Source of the DNA: Oscillospiraceae bacterium
GTDB lineage: Bacteria; Bacillota; Clostridia; Oscillospirales; Ruminococcaceae
Reading direction: 5' to 3'
Assembly (NCBI GenBank): GCA_030533325.1
Contig: JAUNJJ010000002.1
Coordinates: 44,777 to 108,776 of the forward strand
DNA length: 64,000 nucleotides
The notes under the pieces were generated by a model, which saw nothing but the letters and a program-made list of their open reading frames with translations, was not told the DNA's origin and searched no databases. The stretch's first letter is position 1. The number at the start of each line of letters is the position of its first letter. Below are positions 27,906-36,481 of the stretch, in pieces. The position numbers and the translations under genes are program-made.

Positions 27906-29282
27906 ATGGAATATCGTATAGAACATGATTCTATGGGCGAAATGAAAGTTCCGGCAGACCGTCTCTGGGCTGCCCAGACACAGAGAAGCCATGAAAATTT
28001 CGAGATCGGTGTTGACATTGAAACAATGCCAAGAGAGATTACTCATGCTTTCGGAATTCTCAAAAAAGCTGCTGCTCTTGCTAACCACGAGTTAAAAAGC
28101 GAAAAGATGACAGCTGAAAAGCTTGAAGTTATCTCAAAGGCATGCGACGAAGTTATCTCAGGCTCACTTAACAGCCACTTCCCGCTTGTTGTATGGCAGA
28201 CAGGTTCAGGCACACAGTCAAACATGAACGCAAACGAAGTTATCGCTAACCGCGCTAACCAGCTTGCCGGCAAGAAGCTCGTTCATCCTAACGATGATAT
28301 CAACATGAGCCAGTCATCAAATGACACTTTTCCTACTGCTATGCACATCTCAGCAGTTATCGCAATAGAAGACAAGCTTCTTCCTGCAATCGAAACACTT
28401 GTTGCAACATTCAAAAGACTTGAAGCTGAAAACGAAGGAATCGTTAAGTCAGGCCGTACACATCTTCAGGATGCAACACCTATCAAGTTCAGCCAGGAAA
28501 TCAGCGGTTGGCGTTCAAGCCTCGAAAGAGACGCAGAACTCCTCAGAATGGCAGTTAAGCCGCTTCATGAACTCGCTCTTGGCGGTACAGCAGTAGGTAC
28601 TGGTCTTAACACACCTAAGGGCTTCTCCGAACTCGTTGCAGCCAAGGTTGCAGAACTTACAGGAAAGCCTTTCGTAACAGCAGAAAACAAATTCCATGCT
28701 CTTACTTCAAAGGATGAACTCGTATTTGCACACGGTGCAATAAAGGCGACTGCATGTGACATGATGAAGATTGCCAACGACGTACGCTGGCTCGCATCAG
28801 GTCCTCGTGACGGCCTCGGTGAGATTCACATTCCTGAAAACGAACCTGGTTCATCAATTATGCCAGGCAAGGTTAATCCAACTCAGTGCGAAGCTGTAAC
28901 AATGGTTGCCGTTCAGGTTATGGGCAACGATGCTGCAGTTTCTATAGCAGCTTCCCAGGGCAACTTCGAGCTTAATGTATTTATGCCGGTTGCTGCATAC
29001 AACTTCCTTCAGTCTGCACGTCTTCTTGCTGAAGCTATTATTTCCTTCAACAAGAACTGTGCAGTAGGCATTACAGCAAACAAGGAAAAGATGCACCACA
29101 ATCTTCATAATTCACTCATGCTTGTAACTGCACTCAATCCGTATATTGGTTATGAGAATGCTGCAAAGACAGCTAAAAAAGCTTACAAGGATAACATTTC
29201 TCTCAGGGAAGCCTGTGTTGAACTCGGTTTCCTTACAGAAGAAAAATTTGATGAGGTTTTCCATCCTGAACAGATGGTATAA
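27906..29282 (+). CDS. fumC: Class II fumarate hydratase
   Basis: 458 residues, the usual length of class II (iron-independent) fumarases. Family signature GSSIMPGKVNP is intact, as are TGSGTQSNMNANEV and the substrate-site segment SGRTHLQDATP. Interconverts malate and fumarate in the cytoplasm. Lying between the malate-type dehydrogenase and the Hdr/fumarate reductase genes, it supplies fumarate for reduction to succinate. AAGGAG precedes the ATG. Confidence 0.97.
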   Translation: MEYRIEHDSMGEMKVPADRLWAAQTQRSHENFEIGVDIETMPREITHAFGILKKAAALANHELKSEKMTAEKLEVISKACDEVISGSLNSHFPLVVWQTGSGTQSNMNANEVIANRANQLAGKKLVHPNDDINMSQSSNDTFPTAMHISAVIAIEDKLLPAIETLVATFKRLEAENEGIVKSGRTHLQDATPIKFSQEISGWRSSLERDAELLRMAVKPLHELALGGTAVGTGLNTPKGFSELVAAKVAELTGKPFVTAENKFHALTSKDELVFAHGAIKATACDMMKIANDVRWLASGPRDGLGEIHIPENEPGSSIMPGKVNPTQCEAVTMVAVQVMGNDAAVSIAASQGNFELNVFMPVAAYNFLQSARLLAEAIISFNKNCAVGITANKEKMHHNLHNSLMLVTALNPYIGYENAAKTAKKAYKDNISLREACVELGFLTEEKFDEVFHPEQMV

Positions 29283-29306
29283 ACCTTACAGTATTGGAGG
29301 TAAACA

Positions 29307-30113
29307 ATGAAAGTCAGTTATTTCCCGGGCTGTACCCTCCGTACAAAGGCAAAAGATCTTGATAACTACGCTCGTAAGTGCGCTGAGATTCTCGGCGTAG
29401 AGCTCTGTGAAATCAAGGACTGGCAGTGCTGCGGCGGCGCCTTCGTTTCTGCTAAGGACGAAGTTGCTTCCAAGCTCTCCAGTGTCCGCGCTCTTGCTGC
29501 TGCAAGAGATGCAGGACAGCCGCTTGTTACGGTTTGTTCAGCATGCCACAACGTTATCAAGCAGACTAATGACGCTATGCAGAACGATGAAGAATTTGCC
29601 GCAAAGGCAAATCTCTACATGTCACAGGATAAGGATCCTTCAGAAGCTTACAACGGTGAGACTGAAGTATATCACTATCTTGAACTTCTTCGCGACGTAG
29701 TCGGCTTTGACAAGATCAAAGAAGCAGTTAAGAATCCGCTTACAGGTAAAAAGATTGCCGCTTACTACGGATGCATGCTTCTCCGTCCGGGCAAAGTTAT
29801 GAACTTTGATGATCCGGAAAACCCAACAATTATCGAAGACTTCATCAGAGCACTCGGTGCTGAGCCGGTAATCTACCCTGCAAGAAATGAATGCTGCGGC
29901 GGTTATGTAATTCTTGAAGATGCAAAGTCAGCTGAAAAGAAGAGCAATAAGGTTTCAGAAAGCGCTGCAAACCACGGTGCTGAAATCATCGTTACAGCCT
30001 GCCCTCTCTGCAAGTACAACCTTGAAAAGAACGGCAGCTCAGTTCCTGTTGTTTACTTTACTGAGCTTCTCGCTGAAGCACTCGGTGTAAAGGAGGATAC
30101 AGATGCTGAATAA
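29307..30113 (+). CDS. hdrB: Heterodisulfide reductase subunit B-like protein
   Basis: 268 residues with two cysteine-rich CCG domains: the first with Cys9, then DWQCCGGAF and CSACHN, the second with YYGCML, NECCGGY and ACPLCKYN. In methanogen HdrB these ligate the noncubane 4Fe-4S clusters that reduce a heterodisulfide; in bacteria the disulfide or final acceptor differs. Starts 24 bases after fumC with GGAGG upstream, and overlaps hdrC by 11 bases. Likely passes electrons between HdrA/HdrC and the acceptor of this operon, fumarate or a thiol pair. Confidence 0.92.
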   Translation: MKVSYFPGCTLRTKAKDLDNYARKCAEILGVELCEIKDWQCCGGAFVSAKDEVASKLSSVRALAAARDAGQPLVTVCSACHNVIKQTNDAMQNDEEFAAKANLYMSQDKDPSEAYNGETEVYHYLELLRDVVGFDKIKEAVKNPLTGKKIAAYYGCMLLRPGKVMNFDDPENPTIIEDFIRALGAEPVIYPARNECCGGYVILEDAKSAEKKSNKVSESAANHGAEIIVTACPLCKYNLEKNGSSVPVVYFTELLAEALGVKEDTDAE

Positions 30114-30495
30114 AACAGAGCGTCAGAAGGAACAGATTCTTCGCATGAGCGGCGTAAACCCGCTTAAGTGTATGCGCTGCGGCAAATGCTCAGGTACATG
30201 TCCTTCATACGACGAAATGGAATATCATCCACATCAGTTTGTATACATGGTTGAAACAGGAGATATTGAAACTCTCAGAAATTCTGATTCAATCTACAAA
30301 TGTCTTTCCTGCTTCGCCTGCGTAGACAGATGTCCGAGAGGCGTTGAACCTGCAAAGATTGTTGAAGCAGTAAGACTTACAGTTATCCGTGAAAAAGGCG
30401 TAAGCCGAATCACTCCAAACGAAATTCCGGCACTCCTCGATGACGAAACTCCACAGCAGCTTCTCATGAGTGCTATGAGAAAATACAATAAGTAA
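30103..30495 (+). CDS. hdrC: Heterodisulfide reductase subunit C-like ferredoxin
   Basis: 130 residues, two classical 4Fe-4S motifs: CMRCGKCSGTCP and CLSCFACVDRCP. Small soluble electron carrier between HdrA and HdrB. GGAGG sits inside the end of hdrB ahead of the ATG, so the two are translationally coupled. Length is short compared with methanogen HdrC, as usual for bacterial homologues. Confidence 0.92.
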   Translation: MLNKTERQKEQILRMSGVNPLKCMRCGKCSGTCPSYDEMEYHPHQFVYMVETGDIETLRNSDSIYKCLSCFACVDRCPRGVEPAKIVEAVRLTVIREKGVSRITPNEIPALLDDETPQQLLMSAMRKYNK

Positions 30496-30515
30496 GAAAG
30501 GAGAAATATAATCCC

Positions 30516-32510
30516 ATGCAGAGAATCGGAGTATTTGTCTGTCACTGCGGTACTAATATTGCCGGAACGATAGACGTTAAAGCAGTTGCTGAAGCACTGA
30601 AGAGCGAACCGGGTGTTGTTTTCTCCACAGACTATCAGTACATGTGTTCACAGGCAGGTCAGGATATAATCAAGGACGCCATCGCTGAACACAAACTCAC
30701 AGGCATCGTAGTATGTTCATGTTCACCACGTATGCACGAAAATACATTCCGTAAGACAGCAGCTGCTGCAGGACTTAACTCATACATGGTTGAAATCGCA
30801 AATATCCGTGAACAGTGTTCATGGGTTCACAAAGAAATGCCGATTGGCACAGAAAAGGCTATTATTCTCGGTAAGGCAGCTATTGCCAAGGTAAGCCTCA
30901 ACGCTCCTCTCACACCGGGCGAAAGCCCTGTTACAAAGCGTGCTCTCGTTATCGGCGGCGGTATTGCCGGTATCCAGACAGCTCTTGACATTGCTGATGC
31001 AGGTTTCCCTGTTGATATCGTTGAAACAAAGCCTACTATCGGCGGCAAGATGGCTCAGCTCGACAAGACATTCCCTACGCTTGACTGTGCAGCATGTATC
31101 CTTACACCAAAGATGGTTGAGGTTGCCCAGCACGAAAATATCAGAATCTTCTCATACAGTGAAGTTTCAGAAATCAAGGGCTTCGTAGGTAACTTTGATG
31201 TTAAGATCAAGCGACGTGCACGTTACGTTAAGGAAGACATCTGTACAGGATGCGGTGCATGTACGGAAAAATGTCCTCAGAAGAAGGTTCCGAACGAATT
31301 CAACCTCGGTATGGATAACCGCCGTGCAATCTACATTCCGTTTGCCCAGGCAGTTCCGAAGGTAGCAACAATTGACGCTGACTACTGTACAATGCTCAAA
31401 ACAGGCAAGTGTGGTGTCTGCTCAAAGGTCTGCACAGCAGGTGCTATTGACTACCAGGCAAAGGATGAATACGTTGAGGAAAAATACGGCGCAATCGTAG
31501 CTGCAACAGGCTTCAACCCTATTTCAATGGATAAGTTCGACGAATATGCTTATTCACAGTCCAAAGACGTTATCACATCTCTCGAATTCGAAAGACTTAC
31601 AAACGCAGCTGGTCCTACAGCAGGTAAACTCCTCCGTCCTTCAGACGGCGAACATCCTCACACAATCGTATTCGTACAGTGCGTAGGTTCAAGATGTGCA
31701 GCATGTGCTGAAAAAGGCAAGGAATACTGCTCAAAGATCTGCTGTATGTACACAGCAAAGCATGCAATGCTTACACGTGACAAGTATCCTGATACTGATG
31801 TTTATGTATTCTACATAGACGTTCGTACACCTGGTAAGGCATTTGACGAATTCTATCGCCGTGCTGTTGAAGAATACGGTGTTCACTATATCAAGGGTAT
31901 GGTCGGAAAGGTTTCACCTGAAGGCAACAAGCTCAAGGTTCAGGCTTCAGACCTTATTGCCGGCAAACAGCTTCACATCGATGCTGACCTCGTTGTTCTT
32001 GCCGCTGCTATCGAACCTGACAAGTCTGCACGTCCGCTTGCTACTATGCTTACAGCAAGTATGGATACTAACGACTTCTTCACAGAAGCTCATCCAAAGC
32101 TTCGTCCTGTAGAAAGCCCGACAGCAGGTGTATTCCTCTCAGGTACTTGTCAGGGTCCTAAGGATATTCCTGAAACAGTATCACAGGCTGGTGCTGCTGC
32201 TTCAAAGGTTATCGGACTTCTCTCCAAGGATAAGCTCACAGGTAACCCATGTGTTGCTCACTCAGACGAAAATATGTGTAACGGCTGTTCAACATGCGGA
32301 AACGTATGTCCTTACGGCGCTATCACTTACGAAGACAAGGAATTCAGAATGCCTGACAGAACAACAAAGATGCGCAGAATCGCTGTTGTTAACGAAGCGG
32401 TATGTCAGGGCTGCGGCTGCTGTACAGTTACATGTATGTCAGGCGCTATGGATCTCAAGGGCTTCATGAATAAACAGATTATGGCGGAGGTAGACGCAAT
32501 ATGCAAGTAA
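30516..32510 (+). CDS. hdrA: Heterodisulfide reductase subunit A-like flavoprotein
   Basis: 664 residues. N-terminal HdrA domain (FVCHCGTNIAG, CSCSPRMHE), FAD-binding GGGIAGIQ near 148, PTIGGKMAQLDKTFPTLDC with the HdrA-specific cysteines, an inserted 4Fe-4S motif CTGCGACTEKCP near 243, a Cys segment around KCGVCSKVC, and two C-terminal 4Fe-4S motifs (CNGCSTCGNVCP, CQGCGCCTVTC). HdrA carries the flavin that bifurcates electrons in HdrABC complexes. Here it sits with MvhD-, FlxA- and Frd-like subunits and overlaps the next gene by ten bases. That this HdrA bifurcates is inference; domain content matches. Confidence 0.93.
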   Translation: MQRIGVFVCHCGTNIAGTIDVKAVAEALKSEPGVVFSTDYQYMCSQAGQDIIKDAIAEHKLTGIVVCSCSPRMHENTFRKTAAAAGLNSYMVEIANIREQCSWVHKEMPIGTEKAIILGKAAIAKVSLNAPLTPGESPVTKRALVIGGGIAGIQTALDIADAGFPVDIVETKPTIGGKMAQLDKTFPTLDCAACILTPKMVEVAQHENIRIFSYSEVSEIKGFVGNFDVKIKRRARYVKEDICTGCGACTEKCPQKKVPNEFNLGMDNRRAIYIPFAQAVPKVATIDADYCTMLKTGKCGVCSKVCTAGAIDYQAKDEYVEEKYGAIVAATGFNPISMDKFDEYAYSQSKDVITSLEFERLTNAAGPTAGKLLRPSDGEHPHTIVFVQCVGSRCAACAEKGKEYCSKICCMYTAKHAMLTRDKYPDTDVYVFYIDVRTPGKAFDEFYRRAVEEYGVHYIKGMVGKVSPEGNKLKVQASDLIAGKQLHIDADLVVLAAAIEPDKSARPLATMLTASMDTNDFFTEAHPKLRPVESPTAGVFLSGTCQGPKDIPETVSQAGAAASKVIGLLSKDKLTGNPCVAHSDENMCNGCSTCGNVCPYGAITYEDKEFRMPDRTTKMRRIAVVNEAVCQGCGCCTVTCMSGAMDLKGFMNKQIMAEVDAICK

Positions 32511-32938
32511 ACGGAGAATTCAAGCCGCTTATTGTGGCTTTCTGCTGTAACTGGTGTTCCTACGCAGGCGCTGACCTTGCAGGTAACAACAGACTTAACT
32601 ATCCGGCAGAAGTAAAGATTATACGTGTTCCATGCTCATGCAGAGTTAATCCGATGTTCATTCTCCGTGCTTTCCAGCGCGGTGCTGACGGTGTTATCCT
32701 CTGCGGATGTCATCCGGGAGACTGTCACTATACATCAGGTAACTATTACACACGCCGCCGTATGGCACTTCTCTTCTCAATGCTCGATTACCTCGGCATC
32801 GAAAAGGAACGTACACGTGTGGAATGGGTATCAGCAGCTGAAGGTGCAAAGTTCGCTGCAACAATGAATGATTTCGTTGAGAAGGTTACAGCTCTCGGCG
32901 AAAACAAGAGACTGGAGGATCTGAGATGCAAGAAATAA
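32501..32938 (+). CDS. MvhD/FlxD-like iron-sulfur subunit
   Basis: 145 residues. Cysteine pattern FCCNWCSYAGAD, VPCSCRVNP, CGCHPGDCHY is that of the MvhD/FlpD family (PF02662), which carries a 2Fe-2S cluster and docks a hydrogenase, formate dehydrogenase or Flx module onto HdrA. The partner here is the NAD(P)H module encoded just downstream; no hydrogenase gene is present. Overlaps both neighbours by 10 and 13 bases, indicating coupled translation. Confidence 0.92.
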   Translation: MQVNGEFKPLIVAFCCNWCSYAGADLAGNNRLNYPAEVKIIRVPCSCRVNPMFILRAFQRGADGVILCGCHPGDCHYTSGNYYTRRRMALLFSMLDYLGIEKERTRVEWVSAAEGAKFAATMNDFVEKVTALGENKRLEDLRCKK

Positions 32939-33918
32939 AACGCGAAGATCTCATAGCAAAGGCTGCTCAGTTACTCGCTGACGGTACTGTTGACCGTGTT
33001 ATCGGCTGGAAAAAGGGCGAATTTGATTATGACGTAACACCTGCAGTGTTCACTTCAAAGGAAGAACTCGAAAGCGAATTTGTATGGAACGACTTCTGCG
33101 GTGCAAACTTCTCTAAGTATCTTAGAAAAGAAGCAGACAAGACCGAAAGCAAGGTTATGGCATTTCTCAAGCCTTGCGACACATACAGCTTCAATCAGCT
33201 CCTTACTGAACACAAATTTGACCGTGAAAAAGTTTATGTTGTCGGCATACCATGTAACGGAATGCTTGATGACAGCAAGATCAAGGAAAGCGCAAACGGT
33301 ATTTCTTCAGTTTCAGAAGAAAACGGCAAGGTTGTTGTGGATACTCTCTACGACGGAAAAATCACACTCGAAAGAGCTGATGTACTTGCTGAAAGATGCG
33401 CAAACTGTAAATCAAAGAAACATACTGCTTATGATGAACTCCTCGGCGAAGAGGGAGAAGTTCTCGACAGTGCAAGATTTGATGAAGTAGCAAAGCTCGA
33501 AGCTATGACAGCTGACGAACGTTTTGCATTCTGGCAGAACGAACTTTCACGCTGCATCAGATGTAACGCCTGCCGTAACATCTGTCCTGCATGTACATGT
33601 GAAAAGTGCGTATTCGACAACCCTGCTTCAGGCGTTGAAAACAAGGCTATCTCAGATTCATTCGAAGAAAAGATGTTCCACATCATCCGTGCTTTCCACG
33701 TAGCAGGCAGATGTACAGACTGCGGCGAATGCTCAAGAGTATGTCCTCAGAATATTCCTCTCCACCTTCTTAACCGTAAGTTTATTAAGGATATCAATGA
33801 ATTCTACGGTGAATATCAGGCAGGTGCCGAGGCAGGCAGCCGTGCTCCGATTGTTGACTTCACAACAGAAGATATCGAGCCTGGCGAAGCAGTAGAAAGG
33901 GGTGGCGAGAATGCGTAA
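32926..33918 (+). CDS. Ferredoxin-type 4Fe-4S subunit of the Flx-like module
   Basis: 330 residues. An N-terminal region of about 190 residues with CDTYSF, IPCNGM and CANCKSK resembles the FrhB/HdrA-associated 4Fe-4S family; then come CIRCNACRNICPACTC and CTDCGECSRVCPQN. Probably bridges the FAD/NAD(P)H subunit and the MvhD-like protein. Similar proteins accompany FlxABCD-HdrABC. Assignment to a precise Flx letter is not secure. Overlaps the following gene by eight bases if that gene starts at 33911. Confidence 0.82.
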   Translation: MQEIKREDLIAKAAQLLADGTVDRVIGWKKGEFDYDVTPAVFTSKEELESEFVWNDFCGANFSKYLRKEADKTESKVMAFLKPCDTYSFNQLLTEHKFDREKVYVVGIPCNGMLDDSKIKESANGISSVSEENGKVVVDTLYDGKITLERADVLAERCANCKSKKHTAYDELLGEEGEVLDSARFDEVAKLEAMTADERFAFWQNELSRCIRCNACRNICPACTCEKCVFDNPASGVENKAISDSFEEKMFHIIRAFHVAGRCTDCGECSRVCPQNIPLHLLNRKFIKDINEFYGEYQAGAEAGSRAPIVDFTTEDIEPGEAVERGGENA

Positions 33919-34930
33919 AATATCACTTGATAAATTAAATCAGCTTTTTGCTGAAATCGCTTCAAAGAGCAGTCTCTACATCCCGGTTGATACAGCTGCA
34001 GGCGCTAAGTTTGAAAAATATGACGGCACAAAGACAATGTCAGATGCTCTCAACACAGTAAGAAGTGCAAAGGATTTCTTCTTCCCGCAGACAGAAAACA
34101 TGGTTGACTTTAAGGTTGAAGGCAAAAACATTGAGATTGTTGAACCGGTTAATGAATATGAAGATTTTGTAGTATTCGGCGTTCGTGCATGCGACGTAAA
34201 GAGCTTCGAAATCCTCGACAGAGTATTCCTGGCTGATCCTGTGGATAACTTCTACAAGAACAGACGCGAACACGGAATCATCGTTTCAATGGCTTGTACA
34301 AAGCCTGCAGAAACATGTTTCTGCGGAACTTTCGGCATTGACGCTGCAAGTCCGGCAGGAGACATCGTTTGTCACAAGACAGAAGACGCTCTCTACCTCG
34401 ATGCAAAAACTGAAAAGGGTGCACAGCTTCTCGAAAGCTTAAACGCTCTTACAGAAGATACAGACAGCGCTGCAGTTGAAGCTCAGAAGGTTAAGACAGC
34501 AGAAATCATGAAGAAACTTCCTCTTGCAGGACTTGATGCTTCTGCTTTCGGTGCTGACAAGACAATGGAATTCTTCAACGCTCCTGAATGGAAGGAACTT
34601 TCAGAAACATGCCTTGGCTGCGGTACATGTACTTTCGTATGTCCTACATGTCAGTGCTACGACATCAAGGACTTCAGCACAGGTCACGAAGTTAAACGTT
34701 TCAGATGCTGGGACTCATGCATGTATTCTGAATTCACAAGGATGGCTCACGGTAACATTCGTAATTCACAGCTCGAACGTTTCCGTCAGAGATTCATGCA
34801 CAAGCTCGTTTACTACCCTACAAACAACGAAGGAATCTTCGGCTGCGTAGGCTGCGGACGCTGCATGGCTAAGTGCCCTATCAATATGAACATTGTTAAG
34901 GTAATGAAGAAATTAGGAGGTAACAAGTAA
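33911..34930 (+). CDS. AsrA/HyhB-like 4Fe-4S electron-transfer subunit
   Basis: 339 residues from the ATG at 33911, selected because AAAGGGG lies just upstream; an in-frame GTG nine bases earlier is possible. The domain with FGVRACDVKSFEILDRVF and CTKPAETCFCGTF matches the beta subunit of sulfhydrogenases, anaerobic sulfite reductase A and FlxB. Two 4Fe-4S motifs follow (CLGCGTCTFVCPTCQC and CVGCGRCMAKCP). It normally pairs with the FAD/NAD subunit encoded next, whose ATG overlaps this stop by one base. Confidence 0.88.
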   Translation: MRKISLDKLNQLFAEIASKSSLYIPVDTAAGAKFEKYDGTKTMSDALNTVRSAKDFFFPQTENMVDFKVEGKNIEIVEPVNEYEDFVVFGVRACDVKSFEILDRVFLADPVDNFYKNRREHGIIVSMACTKPAETCFCGTFGIDAASPAGDIVCHKTEDALYLDAKTEKGAQLLESLNALTEDTDSAAVEAQKVKTAEIMKKLPLAGLDASAFGADKTMEFFNAPEWKELSETCLGCGTCTFVCPTCQCYDIKDFSTGHEVKRFRCWDSCMYSEFTRMAHGNIRNSQLERFRQRFMHKLVYYPTNNEGIFGCVGCGRCMAKCPINMNIVKVMKKLGGNK

Positions 34931-35757
34931 TGATGAATGATCCTCATATTCCTGTAATAGGTGTTGTTACTGATATCAGAATCGACACACCTGATGTAAA
35001 GACATTCCGTGTTGTTACTCCTGACGGAAAGAAAGCTTTCGACCACATGCCTGGACAGTGCGCTATGCTCTCAATTCCGGGCGTAGGTGAAGCTATGTTC
35101 TCAATTACATCATCACCTACAAATACAGAATTCATGGAATTCTCCATCAAGAAGTGCGGTTGCCTTACACAGTGGCTCCACGCTATGGAAGTAGGTCAGC
35201 AGATTACAATCCGCGGACCATACGGAAATGCATTCCCGGTTGACACTGAATTTGCAGGCAAGGATATGCTCTTTATCGCCGGCGGTATCGGTCTTGCACC
35301 GCTCCGTTCAGTAATCAACTACTGCCGTCACTACCGTGACCGTTACGGAAAGATCGACATTGTTTACGGTTCAAGAAGTATGGAAGACCTTGTTGACTAC
35401 AAGGAAATCATCGATGAATGGGTAAAGGATGACGGTATTGACGTACATCTTACAATCGACCGTGAACAGCCTGAATGGACAGGTCACGTCGGCTTCGTTC
35501 CGAACTATGTTAAGGAGCTCGGTTTTGACACAAACAAAACTGCAATCCTCTGCGGACCTCCGATTATGATCAAGTTTACACTTGCTGGTCTCCAGGAACT
35601 CGGATTCGACAAGACACAGGTTTACACAACAATGGAACTTCGCATGAAGTGCGGTATTGGCAAATGCGGCCGCTGCAACATCGGTTCAAAGTATGTCTGC
35701 AAGGACGGTCCTGTATTCAGATGCGATCAGGTTGACGAACTTCCTGACGAATATTAA
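34930..35757 (+). CDS. FAD/NAD(P)H-binding reductase subunit (FlxA/HyhG/AsrB-like)
   Basis: 275 residues in the ferredoxin-NADP reductase fold: an FAD-binding barrel with SITSSPTNTEFMEFSIKK, the pyridine-nucleotide segment FIAGGIGLAPLRS, GSRSMEDL, and a C-terminal 2Fe-2S cysteine cluster CGIGKCGRCN plus Cys residues in YVCKDGPVFRC. It oxidises NADH or NADPH and feeds electrons into the Fe-S subunits. In this operon it is the only obvious entry point for reducing equivalents, matching NADH produced in glycolysis. AGGAGG precedes the ATG. Confidence 0.9.
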   Translation: MMNDPHIPVIGVVTDIRIDTPDVKTFRVVTPDGKKAFDHMPGQCAMLSIPGVGEAMFSITSSPTNTEFMEFSIKKCGCLTQWLHAMEVGQQITIRGPYGNAFPVDTEFAGKDMLFIAGGIGLAPLRSVINYCRHYRDRYGKIDIVYGSRSMEDLVDYKEIIDEWVKDDGIDVHLTIDREQPEWTGHVGFVPNYVKELGFDTNKTAILCGPPIMIKFTLAGLQELGFDKTQVYTTMELRMKCGIGKCGRCNIGSKYVCKDGPVFRCDQVDELPDEY

Positions 35758-35792
35758 TATTTTTAAAAGTAACCGAGAGGAGTTTATATATT

Positions 35793-36467
35793 ATGGAAAA
35801 CATGGTAAACATTTACCTGTTCGGCAAACAGTATTCTGTTCCGGATCATCTCACAATTATGCGTGCTATGGAATATGCTGGCTACCAGCTCATTCGTGGC
35901 TGCGGATGCCGTAACGGTTTCTGCGGTGCATGTGCTACTATCTACCGTATCAAGGGAGATACACAGCTCAGAACATGTCTCGCATGCCAGACAAAGGTTG
36001 AAGAAGGTATGTACGTTGCTACACTTCCTTTCTTCCCGCTCGTAAAGCAGGTTTACGATATCAACGAAGTTAAGACAACTGAACAGGTTATGATGCAGCT
36101 CTACCCTGAAATCTACGCTTGTGTTGGCTGTAACGCTTGTACAAAGAGCTGTACTCAGTCTCTTAACGTTATGCAGTACATCGCTTACGCTCAGAGAGGC
36201 GAATTCGAACTCTGTGCTGAAGAATCATTTGACTGCGTAATGTGCGGCGTATGTTCATCACGCTGCCCTGCTGGTATCTCACATCCGCAGGTTGCAATGC
36301 TTGCAAGAAGAATCAACGGTAAGTACCTTGCTCCTGCAAGTGAACACCTTGAAAACAGAGTTAAGGAAATCGAAAACGGCGACTTCACACAGCTTCTTGA
36401 AGCTCTTATGGGCAAGCCGGTTGAAGAAATGAAAGAACTCTACAACAACAGAGAGATTGAAAAGTAA
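35793..36467 (+). CDS. frdB: Fumarate reductase iron-sulfur subunit-like protein
   Basis: 224 residues. A plant-type 2Fe-2S site CRNGFCGAC with CLAC some 20 residues later, then two 4Fe-4S-type motifs, CVGCNACTKSC and CVMCGVCSSRCP. This resembles the order in FrdB/SdhB and in the FrdB-like half of thiol:fumarate reductase TfrB, but the 3Fe-4S motif of membrane enzymes is replaced by an ordinary CxxCxxC motif, and no FrdC/FrdD anchor is encoded. It likely takes electrons from HdrBC/FlxA to FrdA in the cytoplasm. Confidence 0.83.
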   Translation: MENMVNIYLFGKQYSVPDHLTIMRAMEYAGYQLIRGCGCRNGFCGACATIYRIKGDTQLRTCLACQTKVEEGMYVATLPFFPLVKQVYDINEVKTTEQVMMQLYPEIYACVGCNACTKSCTQSLNVMQYIAYAQRGEFELCAEESFDCVMCGVCSSRCPAGISHPQVAMLARRINGKYLAPASEHLENRVKEIENGDFTQLLEALMGKPVEEMKELYNNREIEK

Positions 36468-36481
36468 GGAGGATATCAGCA

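Noticed and set aside
32501..35757. Hydrogenase-linked Mvh complex
   Set aside because: MvhD-like and AsrA/HyhB-like subunits are present but no NiFe or FeFe hydrogenase large subunit occurs; the FAD/NAD(P)H subunit is the likely electron entry.
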